Positions 1 through 8,256 of a stretch of DNA of 64,000 bases are shown here, piece by piece. The DNA is from Mesorhizobium_B sp963522145 (lineage in GTDB: Bacteria > Pseudomonadota > Alphaproteobacteria > Rhizobiales > Rhizobiaceae): positions 186,001 through 250,000 of the forward strand of contig CAUQXI010000001.1 in the NCBI GenBank assembly GCA_963522145.1, in the 5' to 3' direction. The notes beneath the pieces were generated by a model that saw nothing but the letters and a program-made list of their open reading frames with translations, was not told where the DNA came from and did no database searches. Within the stretch, counting starts at the first letter, position 1. Each line of letters begins with the position of its first letter. The position numbers and the translations under genes are program-made.

Positions 1-521
1 GGCGTAAGCCACGCCTCCCTGATATGGGAGCTCCATTCTTCCCGCCGCACCGCGAAGCCAAGGGAGTTGAAGGTACGGCCTTCAAACAGCGTTTCGGGAA
101 GAGCTGGATTAGACAGCATGCCGGTTGTGCCGCATGGACCGGCAAGCAAGGAAAGGCACAACCAATGCGGCCGATGGTGACGTTCATACCATAGAGCCAG
201 CGCTGTGGCGTCGGGCGAAACAAGCAGATCTTCTTCCAGGCAGAGGTTCAGCCTTGAACCACTCGCAAACGCATCATCGATGTTGCGAAAGGGGTTGTCG
301 GTGATGCCCAGCCGCCGATCATTGACGACGACGGAATGGCTGACATTCGCGAGAATGCCATGCGTCAGGCCGACGAAGAGGCGCGCCTTCTCGCTTGGCT
401 CGATGCGAACCGACACATGCCATCCATCGAGGTCGTTAGTCACAAGGCTCTTGAGAGTGTCGCGAAACTGCACGGGCCGCTCGAACCCGCTCAGAGTGAT
501 CGTTTTTTCCGGGAGAGGCAT
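1..521 (-). CDS. glycosyltransferase family 2-like protein, partial (cut by window edge)
   Basis: An open frame of 173 codons without a stop enters from the left edge on the minus strand. The proposed ATG at 521 follows an AAAGG Shine-Dalgarno-like stretch; an in-frame ATG at 566 is an alternative. The N-terminus (MPLPEKTITLSGFERP) looks like the first beta strand of a GT-A nucleotide-sugar fold. About residue 95 it carries LEEDLLVSPD, matching the acidic 'LEDD..vSPdfl' metal/nucleotide-sugar motif of GT2/GNT-I-like glycosyltransferases, followed by ALALWYE. The C-terminal part lies outside the window, so acceptor specificity cannot be judged. It is transcribed away from the tRNA and the catabolic genes. 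Confidence 0.72.
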   Translation of the reverse strand, partial: MPLPEKTITLSGFERPVQFRDTLKSLVTNDLDGWHVSVRIEPSEKARLFVGLTHGILANVSHSVVVNDRRLGITDNPFRNIDDAFASGSRLNLCLEEDLLVSPDATALALWYERHHRPHWLCLSLLAGPCGTTGMLSNPALPETLFEGRTFNSLGFAVRREEWSSHIREAWLT

Positions 522-932
522 GCGACAAGCCTTTGTGCGACGCTTCAGGCTGCTATCACGTCTCATCTCATCTTGGCGGCACCATGCGTTCTTCCTTTGC
601 CAATGAAAAGGCAGTCATCGGCAATGTAAGAATGAGTCCAAACGCTCCCGCGCATCTGAAGGGCGCCCTCCACGATCTCCGCCACGCACGTTCCTCTCAA
701 CCGCGCATCGAATTGGCTCAAAGCGCCTAGGCCGTTTACGCGTCCGGATGATGTTCGACATCCGCCTGCGCGTGCTGCGCGGAACCAGGAAGATGCGGCC
801 TCCCGCGTTGACGATGCCCTTCGATTGGCGCTAGAGAAACGCGCGTCCGAAGGCGTTCAATAGCAAACCGGCAACACGAAGCGATCTCGACCACAGTCGC
901 TTTCCCGAATTTGCGAATGTCTCCCGGGACTT
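522..932. other. non-coding stretch between the glycosyltransferase start and tRNA-Ser
   Basis: This stretch holds only short open frames with no recognisable domain and no good ribosome binding site. It must contain the promoters of the leftward glycosyltransferase gene and the rightward tRNA gene, but I do not see a convincing -35/-10 pair. Confidence 0.5.
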
Positions 933-1022
933 GGAGAGGTGGCAGAGTGGTCGAATGCACCGCACTCGAAATGCGGCATGCTCGCAAGGGCATCGGGGGT
1001 TCGAATCCCTCCCTCTCCGCCA
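933..1022 (+). tRNA. tRNA-Ser (anticodon CGA)
   Basis: The 90-nt gene has a 7-bp acceptor stem (GGAGAGG at 933-939 with CCTCTCC at 1012-1018), discriminator G1019 and an encoded CCA at 1020-1022. The anticodon stem CCGCA/TGCGG encloses the loop CTCGAAA, giving anticodon CGA at 967-969, which reads UCG serine codons. A long variable arm, typical of class II tRNAs, precedes the T arm GGGGGTTCGAATCCCTC. Confidence 0.97.
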
Positions 1023-1407
1023 GAGGCCTTGATTAAGGCACGCCCGCCTGAACGTCAGAGCGGCGCCCACACCTTCACGCCGAACTTTTTGTGAAACGGC
1101 TCCTTGCTTTGCTGAGGGCCATGCCCCAGACCTGGGGCAGGATGGTCGCGCTGCCGCGCCAACGTTGGTCCAGTCGCCATCAAGAAAGGTCGCCCCATAT
1201 CTCTTACCACTCTGGCGATTGGGCTGAACGAGCCCGCTGCTCACAAAATTCGACGAAGCTGCTGAAGCGATGCGTGTGTGCCTTCGACGTCAGCGAAGGT
1301 CAATCACTCGAGAAGGTGCGGAGTGAGCCATGGTATGAAGCGAGGGCGAGGAGCGTGAGCCCCTCGATGTCGAGGCGATTTAAGTCGCAACACAGTCTGC
1401 CGAAAGG
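1023..1407. other. unassigned stretch downstream of tRNA-Ser
   Basis: No gene is supported in these 385 bases. Frames that cross it either read antisense through the tRNA or lack any family resemblance. I looked for an integrase start or a repeat of the tRNA 3' end here and saw neither. Confidence 0.5.
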
Positions 1408-1890
1408 CTATTGTGCAGTTGGGTTCCTTGTCGCCTGCCACATCGATCGCGCAACGCCTTTCTGAACTATCCTGCCGGTCTGGTTGATGACGCTGACCTG
1501 ACGATCGACGATATAGCGCGTGCCGTCGCTGGTCAGCTTTTTGTCGGCGATCTCGACTTCGAGGTGCAGCGTGTCGCCAACGAAGATCGGCCCGAGATAG
1601 GACCACTCCCGAACGCCGAGCGCAGCGACAAACGGATCGGCCGAGTGGAGCAGGGCGGATTCGAGATGGCCTCCGAGCGCCAGCGCAACACCGAACGTGC
1701 CTTGGACGAGCAGCTTTTCGAGGCCGACTTCCCTGGCGTGTTCGATGTCGGCATGCACCGGGTGCCAGGCGCCGGTGAGCATCATGAACATCTGGTGATC
1801 CGTGTCGCTGACGGTGCGACCTTGGCTGACTGACTTCTGGCCGATCTTCAGCGTTTCGTAGGTGAAGCCAAGCGGGATCGTGTTCGCCAT
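1408..1890 (-). CDS. MaoC-like (R)-enoyl-CoA hydratase family protein
   Basis: This 160-residue protein has the hot-dog fold of MaoC-type dehydratases, which hydrate 2-enoyl-CoA esters. The hydratase signature is visible as VSDTDHQMFMMLTGAWHPVHAD (broken here: D-x5-LTG-x3-PxHxD), followed by LVQGTFGVAL and the C-terminal DTLHLEVEIADKK strand. The ATG at 1890 overlaps the TGA of the upstream synthetase by one base (TGATG) and has an AGAGGAGG ribosome binding site, so the two are translationally coupled. It is the last gene of the minus-strand operon beginning at 7892. Coupling to an acyl-CoA synthetase suggests that it processes the acyl-CoA made by that enzyme; the actual acyl chain is unknown. 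Confidence 0.85.
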   Translation of the reverse strand: MANTIPLGFTYETLKIGQKSVSQGRTVSDTDHQMFMMLTGAWHPVHADIEHAREVGLEKLLVQGTFGVALALGGHLESALLHSADPFVAALGVREWSYLGPIFVGDTLHLEVEIADKKLTSDGTRYIVDRQVSVINQTGRIVQKGVARSMWQATRNPTAQ

Positions 1891-4076
1891 CACGCGCCTC
1901 CTCTGGCGGCGATCGCGACAACAGCGTCAAGCGCGACGGGATCATGGCCGGCGCGGCTGACCAGCGGGTTGATGTCGACGGATTCGATCACGTCACGCAG
2001 GTCATGCGCCAGATTGCCCAGCGCGACCAAAACGTCAGCGATCTTGCCGAGATCATGAGGCTTCGAGCCGCGATAACCTTCGAGGAGAGTGGAGGCGCGG
2101 GTCGATTGGAGGAGTTCCAGCGCTTGGCTCTTCGACAGTGGAACGGGCGCAAAGGCCACGTCATGCACCAGTTCGAGCAGCACACCGCCTGTGCCGACCA
2201 TCACAACGAGGCCCATTTCAGGATCTCTCTGAAGGCCGGCGACGAGTTCGGTGCCGCCCGACACCTGCTGACAGACGAGGATGCCGTCGAGTTCGCCTTT
2301 AAATCCGGACTTCCGGACGTTTGCGTCGATCAGGCGGTAGGCGGCACAAACTTCTTCGTCGCTTGCTAGATTGAGCCGGACGGCACCGATGTCCGATTTA
2401 TGGGCGATGCGATCCGACGCGGCCTTGAGCACGACCGGATAGCCGATCGACTTGGCGATCGAAACGGCTTCGTCCTCGCTCTTCGCCAGCGCTTCGGTGG
2501 TGACGCTTATGCCATAAGCGCGCAGAAGCGCCTTGGAATCCTGCTCGTTGAGCATGAAGCCGCCCGCGGTCCCGTTGGCGCGGGCAAGTACCGCAGCGGC
2601 TTCAACAGGCATGGCGGGGCGCGGCGCGGTGGGCGCGGCCTGCTTGGTTTGCGCTGCCTTGCGCGACCATTCAGCGAGCAGGCCGAGCGCGCGCACCGAC
2701 TTGTTGGTTTCCTGGATGAAGGCGACGTTCGGCAGCCCGGCGCGAACCTGCCGCGTGTAGTCGGTGAACATGCGCGAGAACATGGAGATGAAGGCGAGCT
2801 TCTTGCCGCGACGTGTCACCAGATCATGGATGCCCTGGAAGCGTTCCTCCCAGTGCGCGGCCATGCCTTCTTCGCGCGGCAGCTCTGCCTGAAGGATCAA
2901 GATGTCGAGGTTCGGATCGTCGCAGAGGATGTCGACCGCCTCGATATACTTCTCGACGCTGGTCAGCACCGTGAAGCCACCGTCGGTCGGGTTGCCGGCC
3001 GACGAGCCGACGCCGAGCAGTGCGGCCATGCGTGTTTCGACATTCTCGGCGAGGGGCGGGAAGGTAAGACCGGTGCCGACCGCGCCATCGACCAGGATGC
3101 CCTTATAGGCGCCCGACAGGCTCAACGCGCCGACCTTTGAGCCGAGCGGCACACCGAGATGCAAGACGATTTCGATCGCTTCGATCGCTTCGTCCAGCGA
3201 ACCGACGCGGATCACACCGCTTTCCTTCATGACCGCGTCGAAGACGGCGGAGCTGCCGGCAAGCGCGCCGGTATGCGTCATCGCCGCCTTGCGGCCTTCC
3301 TCGCTGGCGCCGATCTTGAAGACAATGACCGGCTTGCCGTTGTCACGTGCCAGTTCGCAGGCGGCACGGAACTTGTCGAGGTCCTTGATCGATTCCAGAT
3401 AGCAGAAGATCACCTTGGTCGAGAGATCCTGCGCTAGGAACGCGATGTAGTCTGCGCAATTGAGTCCCGCTTCGTTGCCGCTGGAGATCAGCTTGCCAAT
3501 CTGGATGCCGCGGTCTGCGAGAATGTGGTTGGCATAAAGGAGAACGCCGCCGCTTTGGCCCACAAGCGCGACGGCGCCTTTGCCGACATGGAGTGTCCGG
3601 TGGTCGACGAGTGTGACCAAACCGGAGTCGGCAATAATGTTTCCGGTGCAGTTGGGGCCTGTGACGCCCATGCCGCTCTCCCGGATGACCTTCTCGAGTT
3701 CCGCGGCCAACTGCAAGCCTTCGGCCCTGCCGTCCTCGCCGAAGCCCGAGGCGAAGACTGTCGCGGAACGCGCCCCCGCGGCAGATGCCGCGGAAAGGCC
3801 GGCTGGGACATGCGCCGCCGGCGTCAGAAAGGCGACATGATCCGGCGCTTCCGGAAGGCTTGCGAAATCCTTGTAGCAGGGCTTGTCGCCGATGCTGTCG
3901 CGGTTCGGATTGACGGCATAGATTTCGCCCTGGAAACCATGCTCATGCACCGTTTTCCAGACTGTCGCGGGCCAGCTGCCCGGCCGGTCGCTCGCGCCGA
4001 CCAGCACGATGTTGCGCGGCGCGACAAGCGCGCCGACCTTTCGGATTGCCTCGTCGATCGAATGCTGGATGGACAT
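1890..4076 (-). CDS. ADP-forming acyl-CoA synthetase (fused alpha-beta, acetate-CoA ligase family)
   Basis: The 728-residue protein joins the modules of NDP-forming acyl-CoA synthetases: an N-terminal CoA-binding Rossmann domain (IVLVGASDRPGSWP, residues 20-115), succinyl-CoA-synthetase-like domains including GPNCTGN and the THTGALAGSS loop near residue 270, and a C-terminal ATP-grasp domain from about 505 (YGISVT... GYPVVLKAASDRIAHKSDIG). Such enzymes make acyl-CoA plus ADP and Pi through acyl-phosphate and phosphohistidine intermediates. The ATG at 4076 has GGGAGAA upstream. The gene lies 126 bp after an SsuABC-like importer and is coupled to a MaoC hydratase, so it probably activates the imported acid or a breakdown product. 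Pimeloyl- or aryl-CoA specificity cannot be told apart. Confidence 0.88.
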   Translation of the reverse strand: MSIQHSIDEAIRKVGALVAPRNIVLVGASDRPGSWPATVWKTVHEHGFQGEIYAVNPNRDSIGDKPCYKDFASLPEAPDHVAFLTPAAHVPAGLSAASAAGARSATVFASGFGEDGRAEGLQLAAELEKVIRESGMGVTGPNCTGNIIADSGLVTLVDHRTLHVGKGAVALVGQSGGVLLYANHILADRGIQIGKLISSGNEAGLNCADYIAFLAQDLSTKVIFCYLESIKDLDKFRAACELARDNGKPVIVFKIGASEEGRKAAMTHTGALAGSSAVFDAVMKESGVIRVGSLDEAIEAIEIVLHLGVPLGSKVGALSLSGAYKGILVDGAVGTGLTFPPLAENVETRMAALLGVGSSAGNPTDGGFTVLTSVEKYIEAVDILCDDPNLDILILQAELPREEGMAAHWEERFQGIHDLVTRRGKKLAFISMFSRMFTDYTRQVRAGLPNVAFIQETNKSVRALGLLAEWSRKAAQTKQAAPTAPRPAMPVEAAAVLARANGTAGGFMLNEQDSKALLRAYGISVTTEALAKSEDEAVSIAKSIGYPVVLKAASDRIAHKSDIGAVRLNLASDEEVCAAYRLIDANVRKSGFKGELDGILVCQQVSGGTELVAGLQRDPEMGLVVMVGTGGVLLELVHDVAFAPVPLSKSQALELLQSTRASTLLEGYRGSKPHDLGKIADVLVALGNLAHDLRDVIESVDINPLVSRAGHDPVALDAVVAIAARGGA

Positions 4077-4202
4077 TCATTTCTCCCGAATGCGTATGCC
4101 AAAGGCGTGCGAAGTCCAGCGAGGGCATAGATGTGTCGTCACGCAGCCATCGCGCCGGTGTCGTGTCGAAATGCATGGAGCACTGGGGCTCCGGAGTGCG
4201 GT

Positions 4203-4994
4203 TCAGTTCGAGGAGCCGTGCCAGGGAATGAGATATTTGCGGATGCTGACGACCGCTGCGTAAAAAACGAAGCCGAGTACGGACAGGTGGATGATGACGG
4301 CGAAGAGCGCGGTGGTGTTGTAGGAGTTCATTTCCTTCACGGCGAGATTGCCGAGCCCGACGCTGCCGCCGAGATATTCACCGACCACGGCGCCGATGAT
4401 CGACAGGACGACGCCGACCTCCATGCCGGTGAGGATGTAAGGCATGGAGCTTGGCAGATCGAGTTGCGTGAGGCGCTGCCAGCGCGTCGCGTTGATGCTC
4501 GCCATGACTTCGGTATGGCCGCGATCGACCGACTTCATGCCGAGCACCGTATTCAGCAGGATCGGGAAGAAGGCGAGGATGGTGGCGATGACGACCTTCG
4601 ATGTCATGCCGAAGCCGAACCAGACGATGAAAAGTGGCACGAGCGCGACCTTCGGCACCACCTGCGTGGCGATGACGATCGGATTCAGCATGCGCTCCAG
4701 ACGGGGCATCTTGCCAAGCAGGACGCCGAGACCAACGCCCAGAATGCTGGCGAAGACGAAGCCGAGTAAGGTTTCCCATGCGGTGATGCCGGTGTGATAC
4801 CAAACGTTCGGCGTTTTCAGATAGGTGAACCATGCGGCTGCGACCTCACTCGGCGGCGGCAGCACCAGCCGGCTGACTCCGAACAAGCGCACATAGCCTT
4901 CCCAGACAGCGAGGAAGCCGAACAGGATCAGCAGGCTGCCTACCCATGCAGGCAGCAAATTCCTTGCGCCGTTGACGGAACCCTCGTTGCTCAT
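4203..4994 (-). CDS. ABC transporter permease, SsuC/TauC family
   Basis: The 263-residue inner-membrane protein has about six hydrophobic segments (first at residues 13-32) and the cytoplasmic coupling loop typical of the nitrate/sulfonate/taurine family, visible as LDLPSSMPYILTGMEVG with downstream GAVVGEYLGGSVGLG. As a homodimer it would form the channel for the substrate delivered by the binding protein at 5847-6872, driven by the ATPase at 5041-5850. The ATG at 4994 follows GGAAGAG. This family also carries pyrimidine-like thiamine precursors, aromatic acids and phthalate-type compounds, so sulfonate should not be assumed. Confidence 0.9.
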   Translation of the reverse strand: MSNEGSVNGARNLLPAWVGSLLILFGFLAVWEGYVRLFGVSRLVLPPPSEVAAAWFTYLKTPNVWYHTGITAWETLLGFVFASILGVGLGVLLGKMPRLERMLNPIVIATQVVPKVALVPLFIVWFGFGMTSKVVIATILAFFPILLNTVLGMKSVDRGHTEVMASINATRWQRLTQLDLPSSMPYILTGMEVGVVLSIIGAVVGEYLGGSVGLGNLAVKEMNSYNTTALFAVIIHLSVLGFVFYAAVVSIRKYLIPWHGSSN

Positions 4995-5040
4995 AGCTCT
5001 TCCATGTTGCGTATCTAAGCGGGGCCCGAAGCGAGGAATT

Positions 5041-5850
5041 CTAGTGATCCAGCTTGCCGCGCAGATAGGTCATGATCTTCTGGAACTCGGGATCCGCGTG
5101 GAGTGATGAATCGCGTGGACGCGGGAAGGGCACGTCGATGACTTCCTGCACGCGGCCCGGCCGTGGTGACAGAAGGATGATGCGACTTGCCAGGAAGACG
5201 GCTTCCGCGATCGAGTGCGTGACCAGCACCACGGTCTTCTGCGTCTCCATCCATATACGCTGCAATTCGACATTCATCGTGTCGCGGGTGATCGCGTCGA
5301 GTGCGCCAAACGGCTCGTCCATCAAGAGGATGGCGGGATCGTAACTCAGTGCGCGGGCGATCGCCGCCCGTTGCCGCATGCCACCCGACAACTGCCAGGG
5401 ATGGCTTTTCTCGAAGCCCGAGATGCCGACGAGCTTGCACAGCTCGTGCGCCTTCGCCAGCCGCTGCGCCTTGTTGACGCCGCGCAGCTTGAGCGGCAGG
5501 GCAATATTGTCCGCGATGGTCAGCCAGGGAAACAGGTTGGCCTCCTGGAAGACCATGCTCAATTGGGAAAGAGCCTGCACGTTGCGCTTGCTGCTTGCCC
5601 ACAGATTGGCGCCGCCGACCTCGATGTTGCCGCTGGTCGGCGTTTCGAGGCCCGCGATCATCCGCAGCATGGTTGTCTTGCCGCAGCCCGAGGGGCCGAG
5701 CAGGATCGTCATGTCGCCCCCGACGATGTCCAGCGTCGTCGGGGTGAGCGCCTGGACACCGTTTCCAAGCGCCCCGAACCGTTTTTCCGCAGCCTTGAGA
5801 GAGATCGAACTCCGGTGTTGGCCGGAGTCGACTATCCCTTGTGCTGTCAT
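5041..5850 (-). CDS. ABC transporter ATP-binding protein, SsuB/TauB family
   Basis: This 269-residue nucleotide-binding subunit has a Walker A motif GPSGCGKTT (about residues 53-61), Q-loop MVFQEANLFPWL, the signature LSGGMRQRAAIARAL, Walker B ILLMDEPFGALD and H-loop VTHSIAEAV, so all catalytic elements are intact. The 'MRQR' signature and LFPW Q-loop are characteristic of the nitrate/sulfonate/taurine importers. Its ATG overlaps the stop codon of the binding protein (ATGA at 5847-5850), showing translational coupling. Confidence 0.92.
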   Translation of the reverse strand: MTAQGIVDSGQHRSSISLKAAEKRFGALGNGVQALTPTTLDIVGGDMTILLGPSGCGKTTMLRMIAGLETPTSGNIEVGGANLWASSKRNVQALSQLSMVFQEANLFPWLTIADNIALPLKLRGVNKAQRLAKAHELCKLVGISGFEKSHPWQLSGGMRQRAAIARALSYDPAILLMDEPFGALDAITRDTMNVELQRIWMETQKTVVLVTHSIAEAVFLASRIILLSPRPGRVQEVIDVPFPRPRDSSLHADPEFQKIMTYLRGKLDH

Positions 5851-6872
5851 TTCGAGGCCTCGTCCACGTACTCGTTGCTGTAGAGGCTAGTCACATCCGA
5901 GATCTTGGCGATACCTGCAGCGTCGACCAGCTTGGCAGCCGCCTCGAACACCGCTGGGACGTTGCGCATGACGTTTTCCTGGCCCTGAGCCAGCGTCAGT
6001 TCATTGTAGCGCTTGATCGCAGCCAGACGGAAGTCACGGTTCTCGTTTGCCGTGATCTCGAATTTTGCCGTGATGCGATCGAGTATTTCGGCTGGGTCAG
6101 CCGAGATGATCTCGAGTGCCGAGTTGCGCATGGCGCGCACGAACTTCACCACGGTTTCCTTGTTTTCGGTCGCGAACTTCTCCGTCGTGACGATGACGCC
6201 GCCCGGCAGCGGCGCGTATTTCGAAACCGGCCAGATCTCCACCGGCTCGTTGTTCATCTGAAGCAGCAGCGCGGTCTCGGTGCTGGCGATGAAGGCGTCG
6301 ACGCGGCCCTGCTTGAGGATCTCGACATTGCCGGCATTCGAACCGATGGCCTGGCGCGGAACTTCTTCCGACGGGATGTTGACGCTCGCGAGCATCAGGT
6401 TCAGCACGTTCTCCTGACCGCCGCCCATCGAGGCGACGCCAACCTGCTTGCCCTTCAAGTCGGCCGGCGACATGATCGGGTCGGCCTTACGGCTGACGAG
6501 GTTGAAGATGCCGTCCTGCAGGCTGGTGGCAACCGAGATCAGCTTGGTGTCCTGCGAGGCCGACGCCTTGAAGAGGTCGAGCAGGCCGATGCGGGTGATA
6601 TTCGCTTGTGCCGCGATGACCTGCTGGATACCGACAGCAGTGCCGCGTGCGTTGTTGATCTCAACTTCAAGGCCTTCCTTCTCGAAATGACCGCCGGCGA
6701 CGGCGTTCATTTCTTGGGCGTATTCGAGAGCGAGGTCGAACGGCTCCATGAAGACGAGCTTGGTTGCCGACTGGGCGAAGACAGGCATGCTGCCCGAAAG
6801 CATCAGCGAGCCACCCGCAAGAGTGCCCTGCATGAAGGTGCGCCGAGAAAGTTTTCCATTGAAGACAGTCAT
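5847..6872 (-). CDS. Tat-exported ABC substrate-binding protein, NMT1/SsuA-like
   Basis: The 341-residue periplasmic binding protein starts with a twin-arginine signal (KLSRRTFMQG, then a hydrophobic stretch ending SMPVFAQSA), so it is probably exported folded through Tat. The mature part resembles the NMT1/THI5 and SsuA/TauA fold: an early EPFDLALEYAQEMNA strand-helix, QVGVASMGGGQENVLNLML in the middle and a VDAFIASTETALLL lobe-crossing segment. The ligand is unknown. An AAGGGGA ribosome binding site precedes the ATG. It lies 27 bp after the nitronate monooxygenase gene and overlaps the ATPase gene, which links the oxygenase to the transported substrate. Confidence 0.88.
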   Translation of the reverse strand: MTVFNGKLSRRTFMQGTLAGGSLMLSGSMPVFAQSATKLVFMEPFDLALEYAQEMNAVAGGHFEKEGLEVEINNARGTAVGIQQVIAAQANITRIGLLDLFKASASQDTKLISVATSLQDGIFNLVSRKADPIMSPADLKGKQVGVASMGGGQENVLNLMLASVNIPSEEVPRQAIGSNAGNVEILKQGRVDAFIASTETALLLQMNNEPVEIWPVSKYAPLPGGVIVTTEKFATENKETVVKFVRAMRNSALEIISADPAEILDRITAKFEITANENRDFRLAAIKRYNELTLAQGQENVMRNVPAVFEAAAKLVDAAGIAKISDVTSLYSNEYVDEASK

Positions 6873-6899
6873 TCCATTCCCCTTTTTATCGTTAGGAAC

Positions 6900-7892
6900 T
6901 CAAGCCGAGTAGCGGCGCAGCCACGGGTCTTCCCGTTCGGCCTTGATCGCCGCCACAAACTCCTCCCGGATCATCGTGACGATCTCGGAAATCTTTTCGA
7001 TCCCGCGGACTGCGCCGACGCCCTGGCCTGCGGACCAGATGTCCTTCCACGCCTTGGGCTGCTTCTCGGCATAATTCATGTCGAACTTTCCGTCGCTCTT
7101 CAGCGTCGCTGGATCGATGCCGCAGGCAGTGAGGCTCGGCAGCAGCTTATGCGACCACGCGCCTGTGATAGCGTTGGTCAGGAAAAGGTCTCTGGAATTC
7201 GCGCCGATGACCATGTCCTTGTAGCGCGGGTCGGCATTGCTTTCCTCCGCCGCGATGAAACGCGTACCGACATAGACAAGATCGGCCCCCATGATCTGGG
7301 CCGAACGCACCGCGTTACCACTGCCGATCGCTCCGCCCACGACGATAATGCCGTCATAGAATTCGCGCACCGCGTCGACGAAAGCCGGCGCAGCCAGTTG
7401 GCCGGTGTGGCCCCCGGCGCCCGAGCAGACCAATACAAGGCCGTCGGCGCCCGCGTCGGCCGCCTTGCGCGCATATTCCGGTGTGTTCACATCGGCAAAG
7501 ACGAGGCCGCCATAGGAGTGGATGGCCTCCAGCGCGGGTTTCGGGCTGCCCAGCGCTGTTATGACTAGCGGCGGCTTGTATTTCAGGCAGAGGTCGAGGT
7601 CGGCAGCGAGGCGCCGGTTGGTCGAGTGCGTGATCAGGCTGAGCGACCAGGGCGCAATCCGCTGACCGTCTGCGCGGGCCGCGTCGAAGCGGGTTGTCAG
7701 CTCCTTGAGCCACGCGTCGAGGATTTCCGGCGTCCGCGCATTGACCGTCGGGATTGAGCCGATCACGCCGTTGCGGCAGGCCTCCACAACCATGTCGACG
7801 CTCGAAACCAGGAACATCGGCGCGGCGATGACAGGCACATCGAGCTGGTCGAGCCAATGGCTTGGTAGGCGATTTCTGAACGCAGATGCCAT
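6900..7892 (-). CDS. nitronate monooxygenase family FMN enzyme
   Basis: The 330-residue TIM-barrel flavoprotein belongs to the nitronate monooxygenase (2-nitropropane dioxygenase) family. It starts with DQLDVPVIAAPMFLVSSVDMV, the first barrel strand and FMN site, has GADGLVLVCSGAGGHTGQ, containing the GxGGHxG phosphate/catalytic region, and IIVVGGAIGSGNAVRSAQIMGADLVYVGTRF, the phosphate-binding loop. Known members oxidise alkyl nitronates, including propionate 3-nitronate; others have unassigned substrates. It is the first gene of the minus-strand operon (RBS GAGGAAA, ATG at 7892). A paralogue lies at 55561-56505. Confidence 0.87.
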   Translation of the reverse strand: MASAFRNRLPSHWLDQLDVPVIAAPMFLVSSVDMVVEACRNGVIGSIPTVNARTPEILDAWLKELTTRFDAARADGQRIAPWSLSLITHSTNRRLAADLDLCLKYKPPLVITALGSPKPALEAIHSYGGLVFADVNTPEYARKAADAGADGLVLVCSGAGGHTGQLAAPAFVDAVREFYDGIIVVGGAIGSGNAVRSAQIMGADLVYVGTRFIAAEESNADPRYKDMVIGANSRDLFLTNAITGAWSHKLLPSLTACGIDPATLKSDGKFDMNYAEKQPKAWKDIWSAGQGVGAVRGIEKISEIVTMIREEFVAAIKAEREDPWLRRYSA

Positions 7893-8256
7893 GCTATTTC
7901 CTCAAGCGTCAAAACGCCCGCTATGACAAAGTCGTGCTCCAATCGAAGTGCCGGTTCCTCACAGCAGGTTCGAATGTGAGACCAGCGTTCCATATGGCGC
8001 TTATAGCCAGTAGACCGTTCTTCGTTGGTGTTATTCCCATTCGTTATGGACGGACGAAAGCTTTGCCGGTCTAGCGTCACGGCGGCAAGATTTCATTCCC
8101 AGCAACCCCGTGCTTGCGGACCTGTTATGGCCAAGCCGAACGGTTTGAGCATGTCGACCTATAACTATGGGAAATGACTGTCCTGATGTTGGCGATGGAC
8201 AGTACATGCTCCGCCGGCTCATCGTTTTGCCGACCCTGTGCGACAAGGATAACCGC
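7893..8256. promoter_or_regulatory. divergent promoter region between the NMO/ABC operon and the DUF1116/malonate operon
   Basis: This 364-bp region separates two operons transcribed away from each other, so it must carry at least two promoters and may serve a shared regulator. An open frame extends the DUF1116 gene upstream to 8167, but no ribosome binding site supports it. I did not find a clear inverted repeat or sigma-70 hexamers. Confidence 0.55.

Noticed and set aside
336..629. Plus-strand open frames in the first 700 bases
   Set aside because: They overlap the glycosyltransferase read on the other strand, which has the clear family motifs.
831..1244. Minus-strand open frame covering tRNA-Ser (reads RRGRDSNPRCPCEHAAF)
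   Set aside because: It is antisense to the tRNA; such frames are a familiar spurious call in genome annotation.
5841..7568. 575-codon plus-strand open frame over the binding protein and monooxygenase genes
   Set aside because: It is a high-GC shadow of two well-supported minus-strand genes and has no domain.
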